Assembly (NCBI RefSeq): GCF_004364935.1
Contig: NZ_SOBT01000008.1
Location: 2,235,534 to 2,299,533, forward strand
Source: Panacagrimonas perspica
GTDB lineage: Bacteria; Pseudomonadota; Gammaproteobacteria; Nevskiales; Nevskiaceae
DNA: 64,000 nt
Direction: 5' to 3'
Shown: positions 34,380-42,563 of the stretch, piece by piece
How positions within the stretch are numbered: position 1 is the stretch's first letter
How the letters are laid out: each line of letters begins with the position of its first letter
Program-made: the position numbers and the translations under genes
The notes under the pieces: model-generated
Seen by the model: only the letters and a program-made list of their open reading frames with translations
The model's database searches: none
Told to the model about the DNA's origin: nothing

Positions 34380-34400
34380 GCCGAATACGGCCGCCCGCTC

Positions 34401-35996
34401 TCACCAGCTATCGACGAACCTTCGCGAAGGCTCAGGGGTATCGCGCTTCGCGCGCAGGCCATCGACGAGCCAGCGCCGCGACTCCGCCGGATCGATCACG
34501 TCGTCGATCTCGAAATAGGTGGCGACGTTGGCCGCCTTGCCCTGCTCGTACATCTGGTCGACGAGCTGGCGGAAGCGCTGCTCGCGCTGCGCGCCTTCGT
34601 GAAGGGCATCGAGTTCGCGCCGGAAGCCGAGCTTCACCGCGCCCTCCAGTCCCATCGGACCGAATTCTCCGGTCGGCCAGGCCACCGTGAACTGGGGACG
34701 CTTCAGGTGCCCGCCGAGCATGGCCTGCGCACCGAGCCCGTAGGCCTTGCGCAGGACGATGCCGAACAAGGGCACCGTCAGGTTCGCGCCGACGATGAAC
34801 AGCCGGGAGGCATGGCGCACCGTCGCGGCCTTCTCCGCCGCCGGGCCGACCATGATCCCGGGCGTGTCGCACAGGCTCAGCAGCGGGATGCGATGCGCCT
34901 CGCAGAGCTGCATGAAGCGCGCGGCCTTGTCCGCCGCCGCGCTGTCGATGGCGCCGGCGAGGTGCGCGGGATTGTTCGCCAGCACGCCGAGCGCCCTGCC
35001 TTCGATGCGAATGAACGCCGTCACCAGGTTCGGTGCGAAGCCGCGGCGCACTTCGAGCATCGTGCCTGCGTCCGCGAGCCCTTCGACGACGCGGCGCACG
35101 TCGTAGCTCATCCGGCGATTCTCGGGGAGCAGGTCGCGCAGCCGTTGCTGATCGGGGGCGGCGCCAGCCTCGATGTCGCCCTGGAAGTACGACAGGTACT
35201 GCCGGGCGACGCGCACGGCCTGCGCCTCGTCGTCGACCACCACGTCGACGACGCCGTTGGCGGACTGCACGTCGATGGGTCCGATGTCCTCGGGCCGGAA
35301 GCGCCCGAGTCCGCCGGCTTCGATCATCGCGGGGCCGCTCATGCCGACGTTCGAGTCGCGCGTGGCGATCGTCACGTCGCAGCAGCCGAAGAAGGCCGCG
35401 TTGCCAGCGAAGCAGCGGCCGGCGTTGATGCCGATCAGCGGCACCTGGCCGCTAAGCTTCGCGAACTCGTAGAAGGTCGGAACCTCCAGCCACGAGGCCA
35501 CGACCTGGCTGATGTCGACGTCGCCCGGACGCCCGCCGCCGCCTTCGACGAAGAACACGACCGGCAGTTTCTGCGCGGCCGCGAGTTCGATCATCCGGTC
35601 GGTCTTGCGATGGTTCTGGTGACCCTGCGTCCCGGCGAGCACGGTGTAGTCGTAATGCAGGACCACGCAGCGGGCCTTGTCACGGCCCACCTCGGTTCCA
35701 TTGATCTCGCCGATGCCGGACACCAGGCCGTCGGCGGCGGTGTCACGCTGCAGTTCTTCCAGGGTCTTGCGGCTGCGCTGCGCCGCGATCGTCAGCGCGC
35801 CGTATTCGATGAAGCTGCCGGGATCACACAGGTCGGCGACGTTCTCGCGCGCCGTGCGCTTGCCCAGCTTCCTGCGCTTCTCGACCGCCTCGGGGCGCGC
35901 CGCGTCGAGCCCGATACGACGCTGGTCGATCACCGCTTCCAGATCGGGACGCAGCGACTCGGGACGGCCTTCTTGTTCGACAAGGTCTTCGGGCAT
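34401..35996 (-). CDS. Acyl-CoA carboxylase carboxyltransferase subunit
   Basis: A 531-residue biotin-dependent carboxyltransferase. It moves CO2 from carboxybiotin to an acyl-CoA. Domain order is normal: the N half has KRTARENVADLCDPGSFIEYG, QGHQNHRKTDRMIELA, and FVEGGGGRPGD; the C half has LGVLANNPAHLAGAIDS, LLSLCDTPGIMVGP and AWPTGEFGPMGLEGAVKLG. The Gly-rich oxyanion-hole motifs are intact. Neither a biotin carboxylase nor a biotin-carrier gene lies nearby, so partners must be elsewhere. The substrate (propionyl-, methylcrotonyl- or geranyl-CoA type) cannot be fixed. MPEDLVEQ at 35996 is the chosen start; the gene ends 21 bp from the end of the convergent peptidase gene. Confidence 0.9.
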   Translation of the reverse strand: MPEDLVEQEGRPESLRPDLEAVIDQRRIGLDAARPEAVEKRRKLGKRTARENVADLCDPGSFIEYGALTIAAQRSRKTLEELQRDTAADGLVSGIGEINGTEVGRDKARCVVLHYDYTVLAGTQGHQNHRKTDRMIELAAAQKLPVVFFVEGGGGRPGDVDISQVVASWLEVPTFYEFAKLSGQVPLIGINAGRCFAGNAAFFGCCDVTIATRDSNVGMSGPAMIEAGGLGRFRPEDIGPIDVQSANGVVDVVVDDEAQAVRVARQYLSYFQGDIEAGAAPDQQRLRDLLPENRRMSYDVRRVVEGLADAGTMLEVRRGFAPNLVTAFIRIEGRALGVLANNPAHLAGAIDSAAADKAARFMQLCEAHRIPLLSLCDTPGIMVGPAAEKAATVRHASRLFIVGANLTVPLFGIVLRKAYGLGAQAMLGGHLKRPQFTVAWPTGEFGPMGLEGAVKLGFRRELDALHEGAQREQRFRQLVDQMYEQGKAANVATYFEIDDVIDPAESRRWLVDGLRAKRDTPEPSRRFVDSW

Positions 35997-36080
35997 GGCG
36001 GGCGCGGATGTCCACGGCAGTCTGGCCCGGAGTCTCGCGGCAAGCGTGGCGCGAAGTCCATGCCGGTCGAGCACCGACGC

Positions 36081-36968
36081 TCAGGCTTCGAACAAGGCCT
36101 TGTGCTCGGCGAAGATCGTCTTCAGATGCTCGACCACGGTCCGGATCGGCAGATCGCTGCGACCCTGGCGCCGCGTCACCAGCCAGATCTCCCGATCAGG
36201 CGGAACCGGCGAGAGTTTGCAGAGCCACAGACCGCGTTCGACCCGTCCGAGGTAATGCGGCAGCAGCGCGATGCCGGCATGGGCGCGCGCCGCGGTCGCC
36301 TGGGCGACATGGTTGTTCGCACGGAACGACACGCGGGCGCGCGGAAACTGCTGCGCCAGCCACGCGGCCTCGGGCATGTGCGCACTGGCCTCGTCGAAGC
36401 CGACGAACACCGGCGGCGCACCCGCCTCGATCTGCTTGCACAGCGCCGCCGTGCCGTAGAAACCATAAGCCACCGCGACGAGGCGCTTGGCGACGACATC
36501 GCCATCGGAGGGCCGCAGCATGCGGACGGCGATGTCGGTCTCATGTCGTTCGAGGCTGACCTTGCGCAGGTCCGTCGCCAGTTCGATGTCCAGGCCCGGG
36601 TGTCGTGTCGGCAGGTCCGCCAGCCGCTTCAGAAGAAAGCCCTGTGAGAGCGCGGGCGGCGCATTCACCCGGACCAGTCCGCGCGGAAATTCGGCGGCAC
36701 CCTCGCGTCCCAGCGTCTGTACCGCGGACTCCATGTCGCTGGCCGTCGCCAGCGTGCGGTTGCCGTCGGCCGTGAGCACGTAGCCTTCCTTGCGCCGCTC
36801 GACCAGCTTCATGCCGAGCGTGGTCTCCAGCGACTGGATGCGGCGCGCGATCGTGGCGTGATTGACCGCCAAGGCCCTTGCCGCCGAGGACAGGCTGCCG
36901 TGCCGGCCCAGCGCCAGGAACACGCGAATGTCCTGCCAATCGGGCTCTGTGCGTTTTTTCACAACCAT
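36081..36968 (-). CDS. LysR-family transcriptional regulator
   Basis: A 295-residue LysR regulator. The N-terminal HTH contains IRVFLALGRHGSLSSAARALAVNHATIARRIQSLE. The effector domain runs from RGLVRVNAPPALSQGFLL to SDLPIRTVVEHLKTIF. The frame is open 28 codons further upstream, but MVVKKRTEPDW at 36968 starts just before the HTH in the usual way. It is divergent from an SDR gene 98 bp away, the classic arrangement for a LysR protein and its target. A dyad overlapping its own start codon suggests autorepression. Confidence 0.92.
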   Translation of the reverse strand: MVVKKRTEPDWQDIRVFLALGRHGSLSSAARALAVNHATIARRIQSLETTLGMKLVERRKEGYVLTADGNRTLATASDMESAVQTLGREGAAEFPRGLVRVNAPPALSQGFLLKRLADLPTRHPGLDIELATDLRKVSLERHETDIAVRMLRPSDGDVVAKRLVAVAYGFYGTAALCKQIEAGAPPVFVGFDEASAHMPEAAWLAQQFPRARVSFRANNHVAQATAARAHAGIALLPHYLGRVERGLWLCKLSPVPPDREIWLVTRRQGRSDLPIRTVVEHLKTIFAEHKALFEA

Positions 36969-36979
36969 TGTTGACCAAT
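36967..36979. promoter_or_regulatory. Candidate LysR-binding dyad
   Basis: ATTGTTGACCAAT is a short dyad (ATTG-N5-CAAT) fitting the T-N11-A pattern of LysR sites. It overlaps the start codon of the LysR gene and faces the divergent SDR gene. The assignment rests on position and pattern only. Confidence 0.4.
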
Positions 36980-37066
36980 AGCAGCTTTTTAACAGGGCGG
37001 CCAGGCCGTCAAATAGCGGCACGTCAACGGGACGCAGCCGCGCCTCGATCAACCAGGAGCAGGAAC

Positions 37067-37780
37067 ATGAGCAAGGAACAGAAGGTCGCCATCGTCACCG
37101 GCGCGTCGCAGGGAATCGGAGCCGGCCTCGTCGAGGCCTTCCGCCGCAATGGGTACGCCGTGGTGGCCAACTCGCGGAACATCGGGCCGTCATCGGACGA
37201 AGGTGTCGTCACGGTCGCCGGATCCATCTCGGACCGCGGCGTCGCCGAGCGCGTCGTCGCAACGGCCATCGAGCGCTTCGGCCGCGTCGACACGCTGATC
37301 AACAACGCCGGCATCTTCGTCGCCAAGCCCTTCACCGATTACAGCGTCGAGGACTTCCAGCGTGTGCTCGACGTAAACCTCGCAGGCTTCTTCCACGTCA
37401 GCCAGTTCGCGATCGCGCAGATGCTGAAACAGAAGCGCGGCCACGTGCTGCAGATCACGACGTCGCTCGTCGACCAGCCGCTCTCCGACGTTCCCGCCGC
37501 CCTCGCGTCGCTGAGCAAGGGCGGGCTGGATGCGGTCACCCGGGGCCTGGCCATCGAGTACGCCAAGCGCGGGGTCCGCGTGAACGCCGTGTCGCCCGGC
37601 ATCATCAAGACGCCGATGCATCCGCCGGAAGCTCACGGCTTTCTCGACGCGCTGCACCCGGTGGGTCACATGGGCGAGATCCAGGACATCGTGGACGCGG
37701 TGCTCTACCTCGAGCGCGCCACGTTCGTCACCGGAGAGACCCTGCACGTGGACGGCGGCCAGCACGCCGGACGCTGGTGA
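37067..37780 (+). CDS. Short-chain dehydrogenase/reductase-like protein lacking the catalytic Tyr
   Basis: A 237-residue SDR-fold protein. The cofactor loop TGASQGIG is at residues 11-18, NNAG at 79-82, TTS near residue 132, and the C-terminal GETLHVDGG near residue 230. The catalytic motif normally read as YxxxK is ALASLSK here: Lys151 is present, but the Tyr position (147) is Ala. Related proteins with this alteration are, as I recall, not rare, so it may form a distinct subfamily. Activity as a normal oxidoreductase is doubtful. AGGAG lies just upstream of the ATG. The divergent LysR gene probably controls it. Confidence 0.88.
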   Translation: MSKEQKVAIVTGASQGIGAGLVEAFRRNGYAVVANSRNIGPSSDEGVVTVAGSISDRGVAERVVATAIERFGRVDTLINNAGIFVAKPFTDYSVEDFQRVLDVNLAGFFHVSQFAIAQMLKQKRGHVLQITTSLVDQPLSDVPAALASLSKGGLDAVTRGLAIEYAKRGVRVNAVSPGIIKTPMHPPEAHGFLDALHPVGHMGEIQDIVDAVLYLERATFVTGETLHVDGGQHAGRW

Positions 37781-37799
37781 GGCGCCTGTCGTCGACGAC

Positions 37800-37844
37800 A
37801 CCGGGAGCGCGTTCGCAGCAGAATCGCTGCACTGCGCTCCCGGT
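37800..37844. terminator. Hairpin between SDR-like and nitronate monooxygenase genes
   Basis: Perfect 11-nt arms ACCGGGAGCGC (37800-37810) and GCGCTCCCGGT (37834-37844), with an inner GCAG/CTGC stem. No T-tract follows, so it may terminate or attenuate transcription. Confidence 0.45.
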
Positions 37845-37889
37845 GCGACGACGACGCGACCACGGCATCTTTTCCCTACGAGACACGCC

Positions 37890-38954
37890 ATGACTTCCAC
37901 GCAAGACCGCAGGATCACCGAGCTGTTCGGCGTCGAGCTGCCGATCATCCAGGCGCCGATGGCCGGGGCGACGACGCCCGAGATGGTGATCGCGGTCAGC
38001 GAAGCCGGAGGGCTCGGCTCGCTGCCAGGCGCGATGCTGTCGGTCGATCAGATGCGGGCGGCACTGGACCGGATTCGTGCGGCCACTCGCCGTCCCGTCA
38101 ATCTGAACTTCTTCGTCCATGCGAACCCGCAGCCGGACGCCGAGGCCCAGGCGAAGTGGACGACGGCGCTGGCTCCCTACTACCGGGAGCTGGGCCTGGA
38201 TCCGGCGGCAGCAGCACCCGCCGCCGCACGCGCACCGTTCGACGACGCCTACTGCGCCCTCGTCGAGGACTATCGGCCCGAGGTCGTCAGCTTCCACTTC
38301 GGGCTACCGGACGCGGCGTTGATGCAGCGAGTGCGGCGCACGGGAGCGAAGATCATCTCCTCGGCGACGACGGTGGCCGAGGCGCGCTGGCTCGCGGAGC
38401 GGGGCGTGGACGCCGTCATCGCGATGGGGGTCGAAGCCGGCGGGCACCGCGGAAACTTCCTGACCCACGACATGACGACGCAGGTCGGCACCTTCTCGCT
38501 GGTGCCGCAGATCGTCGACGCAGTCCGGGTTCCGGTGATCGCGGCCGGCGGCATCGCCGACGCACGCGGCGTGAAAGCCGCCTTCGCGCTGGGCGCCTCC
38601 GCGGTGCAGGTCGGCACCGCTTACCTGCTGACACCCGAGGCGAAGATCGCGGCGCTCCATCGCCAGGCGCTGAAGCGTGCTCGCGACGACGGCACCGCGC
38701 TGACGAATGTCTTCACCGGCCGGCCGGCACGCGGGCTGTACAACCGCGTGATGCGGGAGCTCGGACCCCTCAGCACCGTGGCGCCGCCGTTCCCGATGGC
38801 CGGTGGGGCCCTGCTGCCGCTTCGAAGCCTGGCCGAGGCGCAGGGACGCGACGACTTCAACAGTCTGTGGGCAGGACAGTCGGCGGCGCTGGCTCGCGAG
38901 ATGTCGGCGGCGGAGCTGACTCGCGTCCTGATGGCAGCCGACCCGACGAAGTAA
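37890..38954 (+). CDS. Nitronate monooxygenase (NMO/2-nitropropane dioxygenase family)
   Basis: A 354-residue FMN enzyme that oxidises alkyl nitronates such as propionate 3-nitronate, protecting against nitro toxins. The beta/alpha barrel begins with ELPIIQAPMAGATTPEMV. Family motifs are GGLGSLPGAML, the FMN-phosphate loops AGGIADARGVKAAFALGAS and VGTAYLL, and GVEAGGHRGNF with the conserved His. Class I NMO enzymes share these. It stands downstream of the SDR-like gene with a hairpin between, so co-transcription is uncertain. Confidence 0.92.
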   Translation: MTSTQDRRITELFGVELPIIQAPMAGATTPEMVIAVSEAGGLGSLPGAMLSVDQMRAALDRIRAATRRPVNLNFFVHANPQPDAEAQAKWTTALAPYYRELGLDPAAAAPAAARAPFDDAYCALVEDYRPEVVSFHFGLPDAALMQRVRRTGAKIISSATTVAEARWLAERGVDAVIAMGVEAGGHRGNFLTHDMTTQVGTFSLVPQIVDAVRVPVIAAGGIADARGVKAAFALGASAVQVGTAYLLTPEAKIAALHRQALKRARDDGTALTNVFTGRPARGLYNRVMRELGPLSTVAPPFPMAGGALLPLRSLAEAQGRDDFNSLWAGQSAALAREMSAAELTRVLMAADPTK

Positions 38955-38981
38955 GCGGATCACGAAACCGGGCTGCAGAAG

Positions 38982-39012
38982 CGTCAAACCCCGCACGGGG
39001 CGGGGTCTGACG
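38982..39012. terminator. Hairpin after the nitronate monooxygenase gene
   Basis: CGTCAAACCCCG (38982-38993) pairs with CGGGGTCTGACG (39001-39012) with one mismatch. Further inverted repeats follow at 39056-39071 (TTGGAAG and CTTCCAA arms) and 39082-39110 (GCCGAAC and GTTCGGC arms), before the convergent histone-like gene. Confidence 0.5.
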
Positions 39013-39130
39013 TTTACCGCGATCTACCGAAGCAGATCGTTCGGGCCCCGAGAAATTGGAAGAACTTCCAACGAAGCGGACGCCGAACCTGCCTGAACGG
39101 CGAGTTCGGCTGGGCCCATCTCGCGTGCTA

Positions 39131-39334
39131 CTAGGCCTTCTTCGCAGCCTTCTTGACCGACTTGGCAGCCTTCTTCACTGCCTTCACGGCCTTCTTCACG
39201 GCCGGCTTGCGGCTCACCTTCTTCACGGCCTTTGCAGCCTTCGCCTTGACGCCCTTCTTTGCAGGAGCCTTCTTCACCGCTTTCTTGGCGGCTTTCTTGG
39301 CAACGACTTTCTTTCCAGCTTTCTTGGCAACCAT
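39131..39334 (-). CDS. Lysine/alanine-rich histone H1-like protein
   Basis: A 67-residue very basic protein composed almost only of Lys, Ala and Val, in repeating AKKA/VKKA units (KKAGKKVVAKKAAKKA). It resembles the C-terminal tail of histone H1 and of bacterial AlgP- or HctB-type proteins, which bind DNA non-specifically and may condense it. There is no folded domain. A weak GGA lies before the ATG. Extensive sequence repetition means length may vary between strains. Confidence 0.8.
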   Translation of the reverse strand: MVAKKAGKKVVAKKAAKKAVKKAPAKKGVKAKAAKAVKKVSRKPAVKKAVKAVKKAAKSVKKAAKKA

Positions 39335-39346
39335 CAGATGTTCCAG

Positions 39347-39598
39347 TTAATGACAGGCAAGAGCCTGCATCTGCCAGTACAACAAAGAATTCATGTCTTC
39401 ACAACAGGCAGCGACGCATCGCTGTGTTTCGTCGATCGACATGAACGTGCTCGCAACACGAACGGGCATCGCGCAGACACGACGCGAGTCTTCTTCGCAG
39501 GTGATGAAGCGTTCCCGCATCCGATCCCGTCGCACGTCATACGAGTCGCATGAAACCCCTGAAATACAGGCTTCTTCGCACAATCGAAGAGATGTCAT
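39347..39598 (-). CDS. Doubtful Cys-rich small ORF upstream of the histone-like gene
   Basis: An 83-codon frame that ends 12 bp before the histone-like gene starts. It has nine Cys residues (LCEEACISGVSC, FITCEEDSRRVC, QRCVAACCEDM, LACH). Codon use is less GC-biased than in neighbouring genes, and no ribosome site was seen. A start further upstream at 39679 is possible. The Cys spacing faintly suggests a metal-binding helical bundle, but I match no family. It may not be a gene. Confidence 0.25.
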   Translation of the reverse strand: MTSLRLCEEACISGVSCDSYDVRRDRMRERFITCEEDSRRVCAMPVRVASTFMSIDETQRCVAACCEDMNSLLYWQMQALACH

Positions 39599-39669
39599 CG
39601 TGGCATCGACACTCGTCACCGATGCGCGACGATTCGTATTCGAGAAGCTCGACGCGTCGCGCCGATGAG

Positions 39670-39691
39670 CGCTCGTCATCGATGACGAGCG
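39670..39691. repeat. 22-bp perfect palindrome in a gene-poor gap
   Basis: CGCTCGTCATC and its exact complement, with no spacer, lie in the 535-bp stretch (39335-39869) between the histone-like gene and the GST gene. It may be a binding site for a dimeric regulator or a transcription-end hairpin. The rest of the gap has AT-richer composition and no convincing gene besides the doubtful Cys-rich ORF. Confidence 0.7.
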
Positions 39692-39869
39692 GTCGAAATT
39701 AAAACGCTTTGGAAGGGCAACCCGGAGCTGATAGTTTTCGAATTGCGCAATTATCCGCTCGTCGGTCGCGCGATGGATGCGCTCTTCACGACGGTCCCGC
39801 GACGTGACCGCACCGTTTCTCCATCGAGCCGCGACGATCTCACTCGCCGCACCAACCAGGGGTCCAGCC

Positions 39870-40682
39870 ATGCAATTGTTCGGGATGTCGGTGTCGCCGT
39901 ACGTCAGTCGTGTCCTGCTCGTCGCCGAACTCAAAGGCATCACGTTGCATCTCGCCGCTCCGCAGATCGACGGCGCGCTCGCGAAGATGATCGAGCGCAT
40001 GTCGGTGCTTCGGGACAACCCGGATGCGTCGCTCGACCGGATCGTGATCATGGAAGGAACGCCTTTCATGCAGACCGTGAACCCGCTCGGCCGCATGCCC
40101 GCGCTGGAGGTCGATGGCCGTTACCTGGGCGAATCGATGGTCATCTGCGAATTCCTGGAAGACGCCTTTCCCGAACCTGCCCTGCTGCCCTCCGACCCGT
40201 TCGAGCGCGCGAAGGTGCGGCAGCTCTGCCTGATGTGCGACCTCTACCTGATGTCCCACCTGTGGCCGCTGGCGTGGCAGATCGATCCGCTCACCCGCGA
40301 TCGCGACACGCTGCGCCGGATCGAAGAGGACCTCCATCGAAACCTTCGCGAGATCGAGCAGGTCATGGAAGACGGAACCTGGGCGCGTGGCGCCAGCGCC
40401 TCGCTCGCTGATTGCGTGCTGGTCCATTCGATGCTGATGTTCCAGTGCACGCTGCAGACCACCACCGAGAACCTGGGCATCACTGCCTTCGACCCGGAGC
40501 AGCCGTTCCCCGGGCATCCCCGGCTTCGGGCCTGGTGGTCACAGCTGCAGCGTGATCCTGTTTTCGGCGCCGCCATGACCCGATACCGACGCGACTACGC
40601 GGACCTGTTCGGGCAACTGGTCCCCGACCGGTCACCGGCGAGCTACGCCATCTGGCTCAAGGCGCGATGCCCGCGGTCATGA
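39870..40682 (+). CDS. Glutathione S-transferase family protein
   Basis: A 270-residue GST. The N-terminal thioredoxin-like domain runs from MQLFGMSVSPYVSRVLLVAEL, with VNPLGRMPALEVDG (cis-Pro loop) and LGESMVICEFLED (glutathione site). The helical domain contains ASLADCVLVHSML with the N-capping Asp. An inserted stretch after strand 2 (about residues 30-52, IERMSVLRDNPDASLDRI) makes it longer than typical. It overlaps tail-to-tail by 6 bp with the sirtuin gene. Substrate unknown. Confidence 0.88.
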   Translation: MQLFGMSVSPYVSRVLLVAELKGITLHLAAPQIDGALAKMIERMSVLRDNPDASLDRIVIMEGTPFMQTVNPLGRMPALEVDGRYLGESMVICEFLEDAFPEPALLPSDPFERAKVRQLCLMCDLYLMSHLWPLAWQIDPLTRDRDTLRRIEEDLHRNLREIEQVMEDGTWARGASASLADCVLVHSMLMFQCTLQTTTENLGITAFDPEQPFPGHPRLRAWWSQLQRDPVFGAAMTRYRRDYADLFGQLVPDRSPASYAIWLKARCPRS

Positions 40683-41534
40683 GCAGCTGGCGACACGCGA
40701 CGACTCGACGTCGCCGTCCGGACCCGGAAGACGACCCAGAATCTCGGCGCAGTCCGCCTCCACCTTCAGACCCAGCAGCGAGTCGGCTCGGGTGCGACCC
40801 CGATTGATCGCCGCGATCGGCAGGCCCCGCTCGGCGGCTCGCGCGGCGAAGCGATAGCCCGACCAGACCATCAGCGAACTGCCGACGATCAGCAGCGCAT
40901 CGGCGGCGTCGAGTGCCTCCATCGATTGCGTCACGCGCCCCGGCGGCACGTTGGCGCCGAAGAACACCACGTCGGGCTTCAACACGCCGACGTCGCAGGC
41001 TTCGCAGCCCGGAACGACGAAGTCGGAGAAGTCGCTGCGCTCGAGGTCCGCGTCTCCGTCCGGCGCATGAGCACCGGCCAGATCCGCGTACTGCGGATTC
41101 AGGGCCAGCAGCCGCTGTTGAAAGTGCTCCCGCTCGCTGCGTTCTGCGCAGGCGAGACACACCACCTGAGCGATCCGGCCATGCAGATCGATCACCGCAC
41201 GGCTGCCGGCCTTCTGGTGGAGTCCGTCGACGTTCTGCGTCAGCAGCGTCTGCAGACGGCCCTGCCGCTCGATCGCGGCAAGGGCGCGATGCGCGGCGTT
41301 CGGCTGCGCGTTCCGCATGTGCGTCCAGCCGACCATGCTGCGTGCCCAGTACCGTGCACGGACCTTCCCGTCGCCGACGAACTCCTGATGACGCACCGGC
41401 GGTTTGCGTTTCCACTCGCCGGCGTCGTCGCGATAGTCCGGGATGCCGGAGCCGGTGCTGCAGCCGGCGCCGGTGAGCACGAACAGCCGGGGATGGCGTT
41501 CGAGGAAATCCTGCAACGCGGTCACCGCATCCAT
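40677..41534 (-). CDS. NAD-dependent protein deacylase, sirtuin (Sir2 family, SIRT4-like)
   Basis: A 285-residue sirtuin. The NAD-binding motif GAGCSTGSGIPDYRD is near residue 25, TQNVDGLH near 100, and catalytic His is in DLHG. The zinc ligands are two CxxC pairs, CLAC and CEAC. LKPDVVFFGANVP and GSSLMVWSGY complete the Rossmann fold. The STGSGIPDYRD pattern places it nearer the SIRT4-like class II group than CobB. It would remove acyl groups from lysines, making nicotinamide and O-acyl-ADP-ribose. The ATG at 41534 with AAGG upstream is preferred to the GTG four codons earlier. Confidence 0.92.
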   Translation of the reverse strand: MDAVTALQDFLERHPRLFVLTGAGCSTGSGIPDYRDDAGEWKRKPPVRHQEFVGDGKVRARYWARSMVGWTHMRNAQPNAAHRALAAIERQGRLQTLLTQNVDGLHQKAGSRAVIDLHGRIAQVVCLACAERSEREHFQQRLLALNPQYADLAGAHAPDGDADLERSDFSDFVVPGCEACDVGVLKPDVVFFGANVPPGRVTQSMEALDAADALLIVGSSLMVWSGYRFAARAAERGLPIAAINRGRTRADSLLGLKVEADCAEILGRLPGPDGDVESSRVASCS

Positions 41535-41753
41535 GACGCCTTTCACTGAGCGGTCTCTTCAAGCCTTGTGGGAGTCGCGCTGCGAATGTCGGCAGTGCCG
41601 ATCCGCGTCCTCGATGCCCCGGAGGGTGTCGCGACGAGCATACCGCGGGCGTGGTGGCGGACGATCGCGTCGGTTGTCTCGCCGCAGAAGCCGAAGACAC
41701 CCGATCGGCTTTCTCGATAGGCTGACGTCCGGCATTCGAAGAGGAATCCCGGC

Positions 41754-42473
41754 ATGTCCCAGATGATCACGTTCGAGGGCGCCCGCACGTTCGAGGCCGC
41801 GCTCGATCAACTTGCCGGCGAGACGCGCGCGCTCGGGTTCGACGCGGTGGATTACGGATTCATGCCGCGGGCCAGGACCCCGGATGGCCGCTACCACTCG
41901 CCCGCCATCGTGTCGCGAAACTTCCCGCAGCGCTGGTTGCGCGGTTGGGCCCGCTTCCTGAACGAAGACCCGCTGCTCTACGGCGCCTATCCCCGCACCC
42001 TGCCGCTGGACTGGAGAAACATCGAGGACGCCGCCTGGCTGAATCCGATCCAGCGCGAGGTCTTCGGCTTCATCCATGAGCTCGGCTTCTTCGACGGCGT
42101 CACCGTGCCGATCCATCTTCCGGGAGACGCGTTCGCGTTCGTCACGGTCGCCTCGCGCCAGCGAAACGGCGCGTGGCGAGCCTCGCAGACGGCCGTGATC
42201 GATCGGCTCTTCCTGCTGGCGCACAGCTTTCACGCCGACCAGGGCAGTCGTTCTCCTTTCGCCTCCCGGGTTTCGCCGGAGCCCCTGCTCTCCGTCCGGG
42301 AGCAGGCGGTGCTCGCGCTCTGCGCCGAGGGACTGAACGCACCCGGGATCGCGCGTCGCTGCGATCGCTCGGTCGAGACCGTTCGACTTCAACGCAAGTC
42401 CGCGATGCGGAAGCTGGGCGTGCATACGAGCGCGCACGCCGTGGCACGCGCCGTGGAGCTGGGACTGATCTGA
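41754..42473 (+). CDS. LuxR-type quorum-sensing-like regulator (LuxR solo)
   Basis: A 239-residue regulator. An N-terminal autoinducer-binding domain (about 15-160) is followed by a LuxR HTH (LSVREQAVLALCAEGLNAPGIARRCDRSVETVRLQRKSAMRKLGV). Key ligand-pocket positions can be read around FPQRWLRGWARFLNEDP: the conserved Trp57 and the Asp70-Pro71 pair are present, but the position of Tyr61 is Trp. No luxI synthase gene is in the window, so it is a solo here. An amidase gene follows 90 bp downstream. GAGGAA lies about 8 nt before the ATG. Confidence 0.9.
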   Translation: MSQMITFEGARTFEAALDQLAGETRALGFDAVDYGFMPRARTPDGRYHSPAIVSRNFPQRWLRGWARFLNEDPLLYGAYPRTLPLDWRNIEDAAWLNPIQREVFGFIHELGFFDGVTVPIHLPGDAFAFVTVASRQRNGAWRASQTAVIDRLFLLAHSFHADQGSRSPFASRVSPEPLLSVREQAVLALCAEGLNAPGIARRCDRSVETVRLQRKSAMRKLGVHTSAHAVARAVELGLI

Positions 42474-42563
42474 TTAACCCAGCCGGGTTATTGAGGTCGC
42501 CGGTGCACGCGCAGCACGATGAGTCTCGCCTCGACACCCAGGCGAACGGCTTACGGGGCTCTC

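Noticed and set aside
34599..36647. 682-codon plus-strand frame opposite the carboxyltransferase and LysR genes
   Set aside because: Spans two good minus-strand genes; no protein-like pattern.
41547..41753. lux-box type operator upstream of the LuxR gene
   Set aside because: No 18-20 bp dyad resembling a lux box could be seen in the gap.
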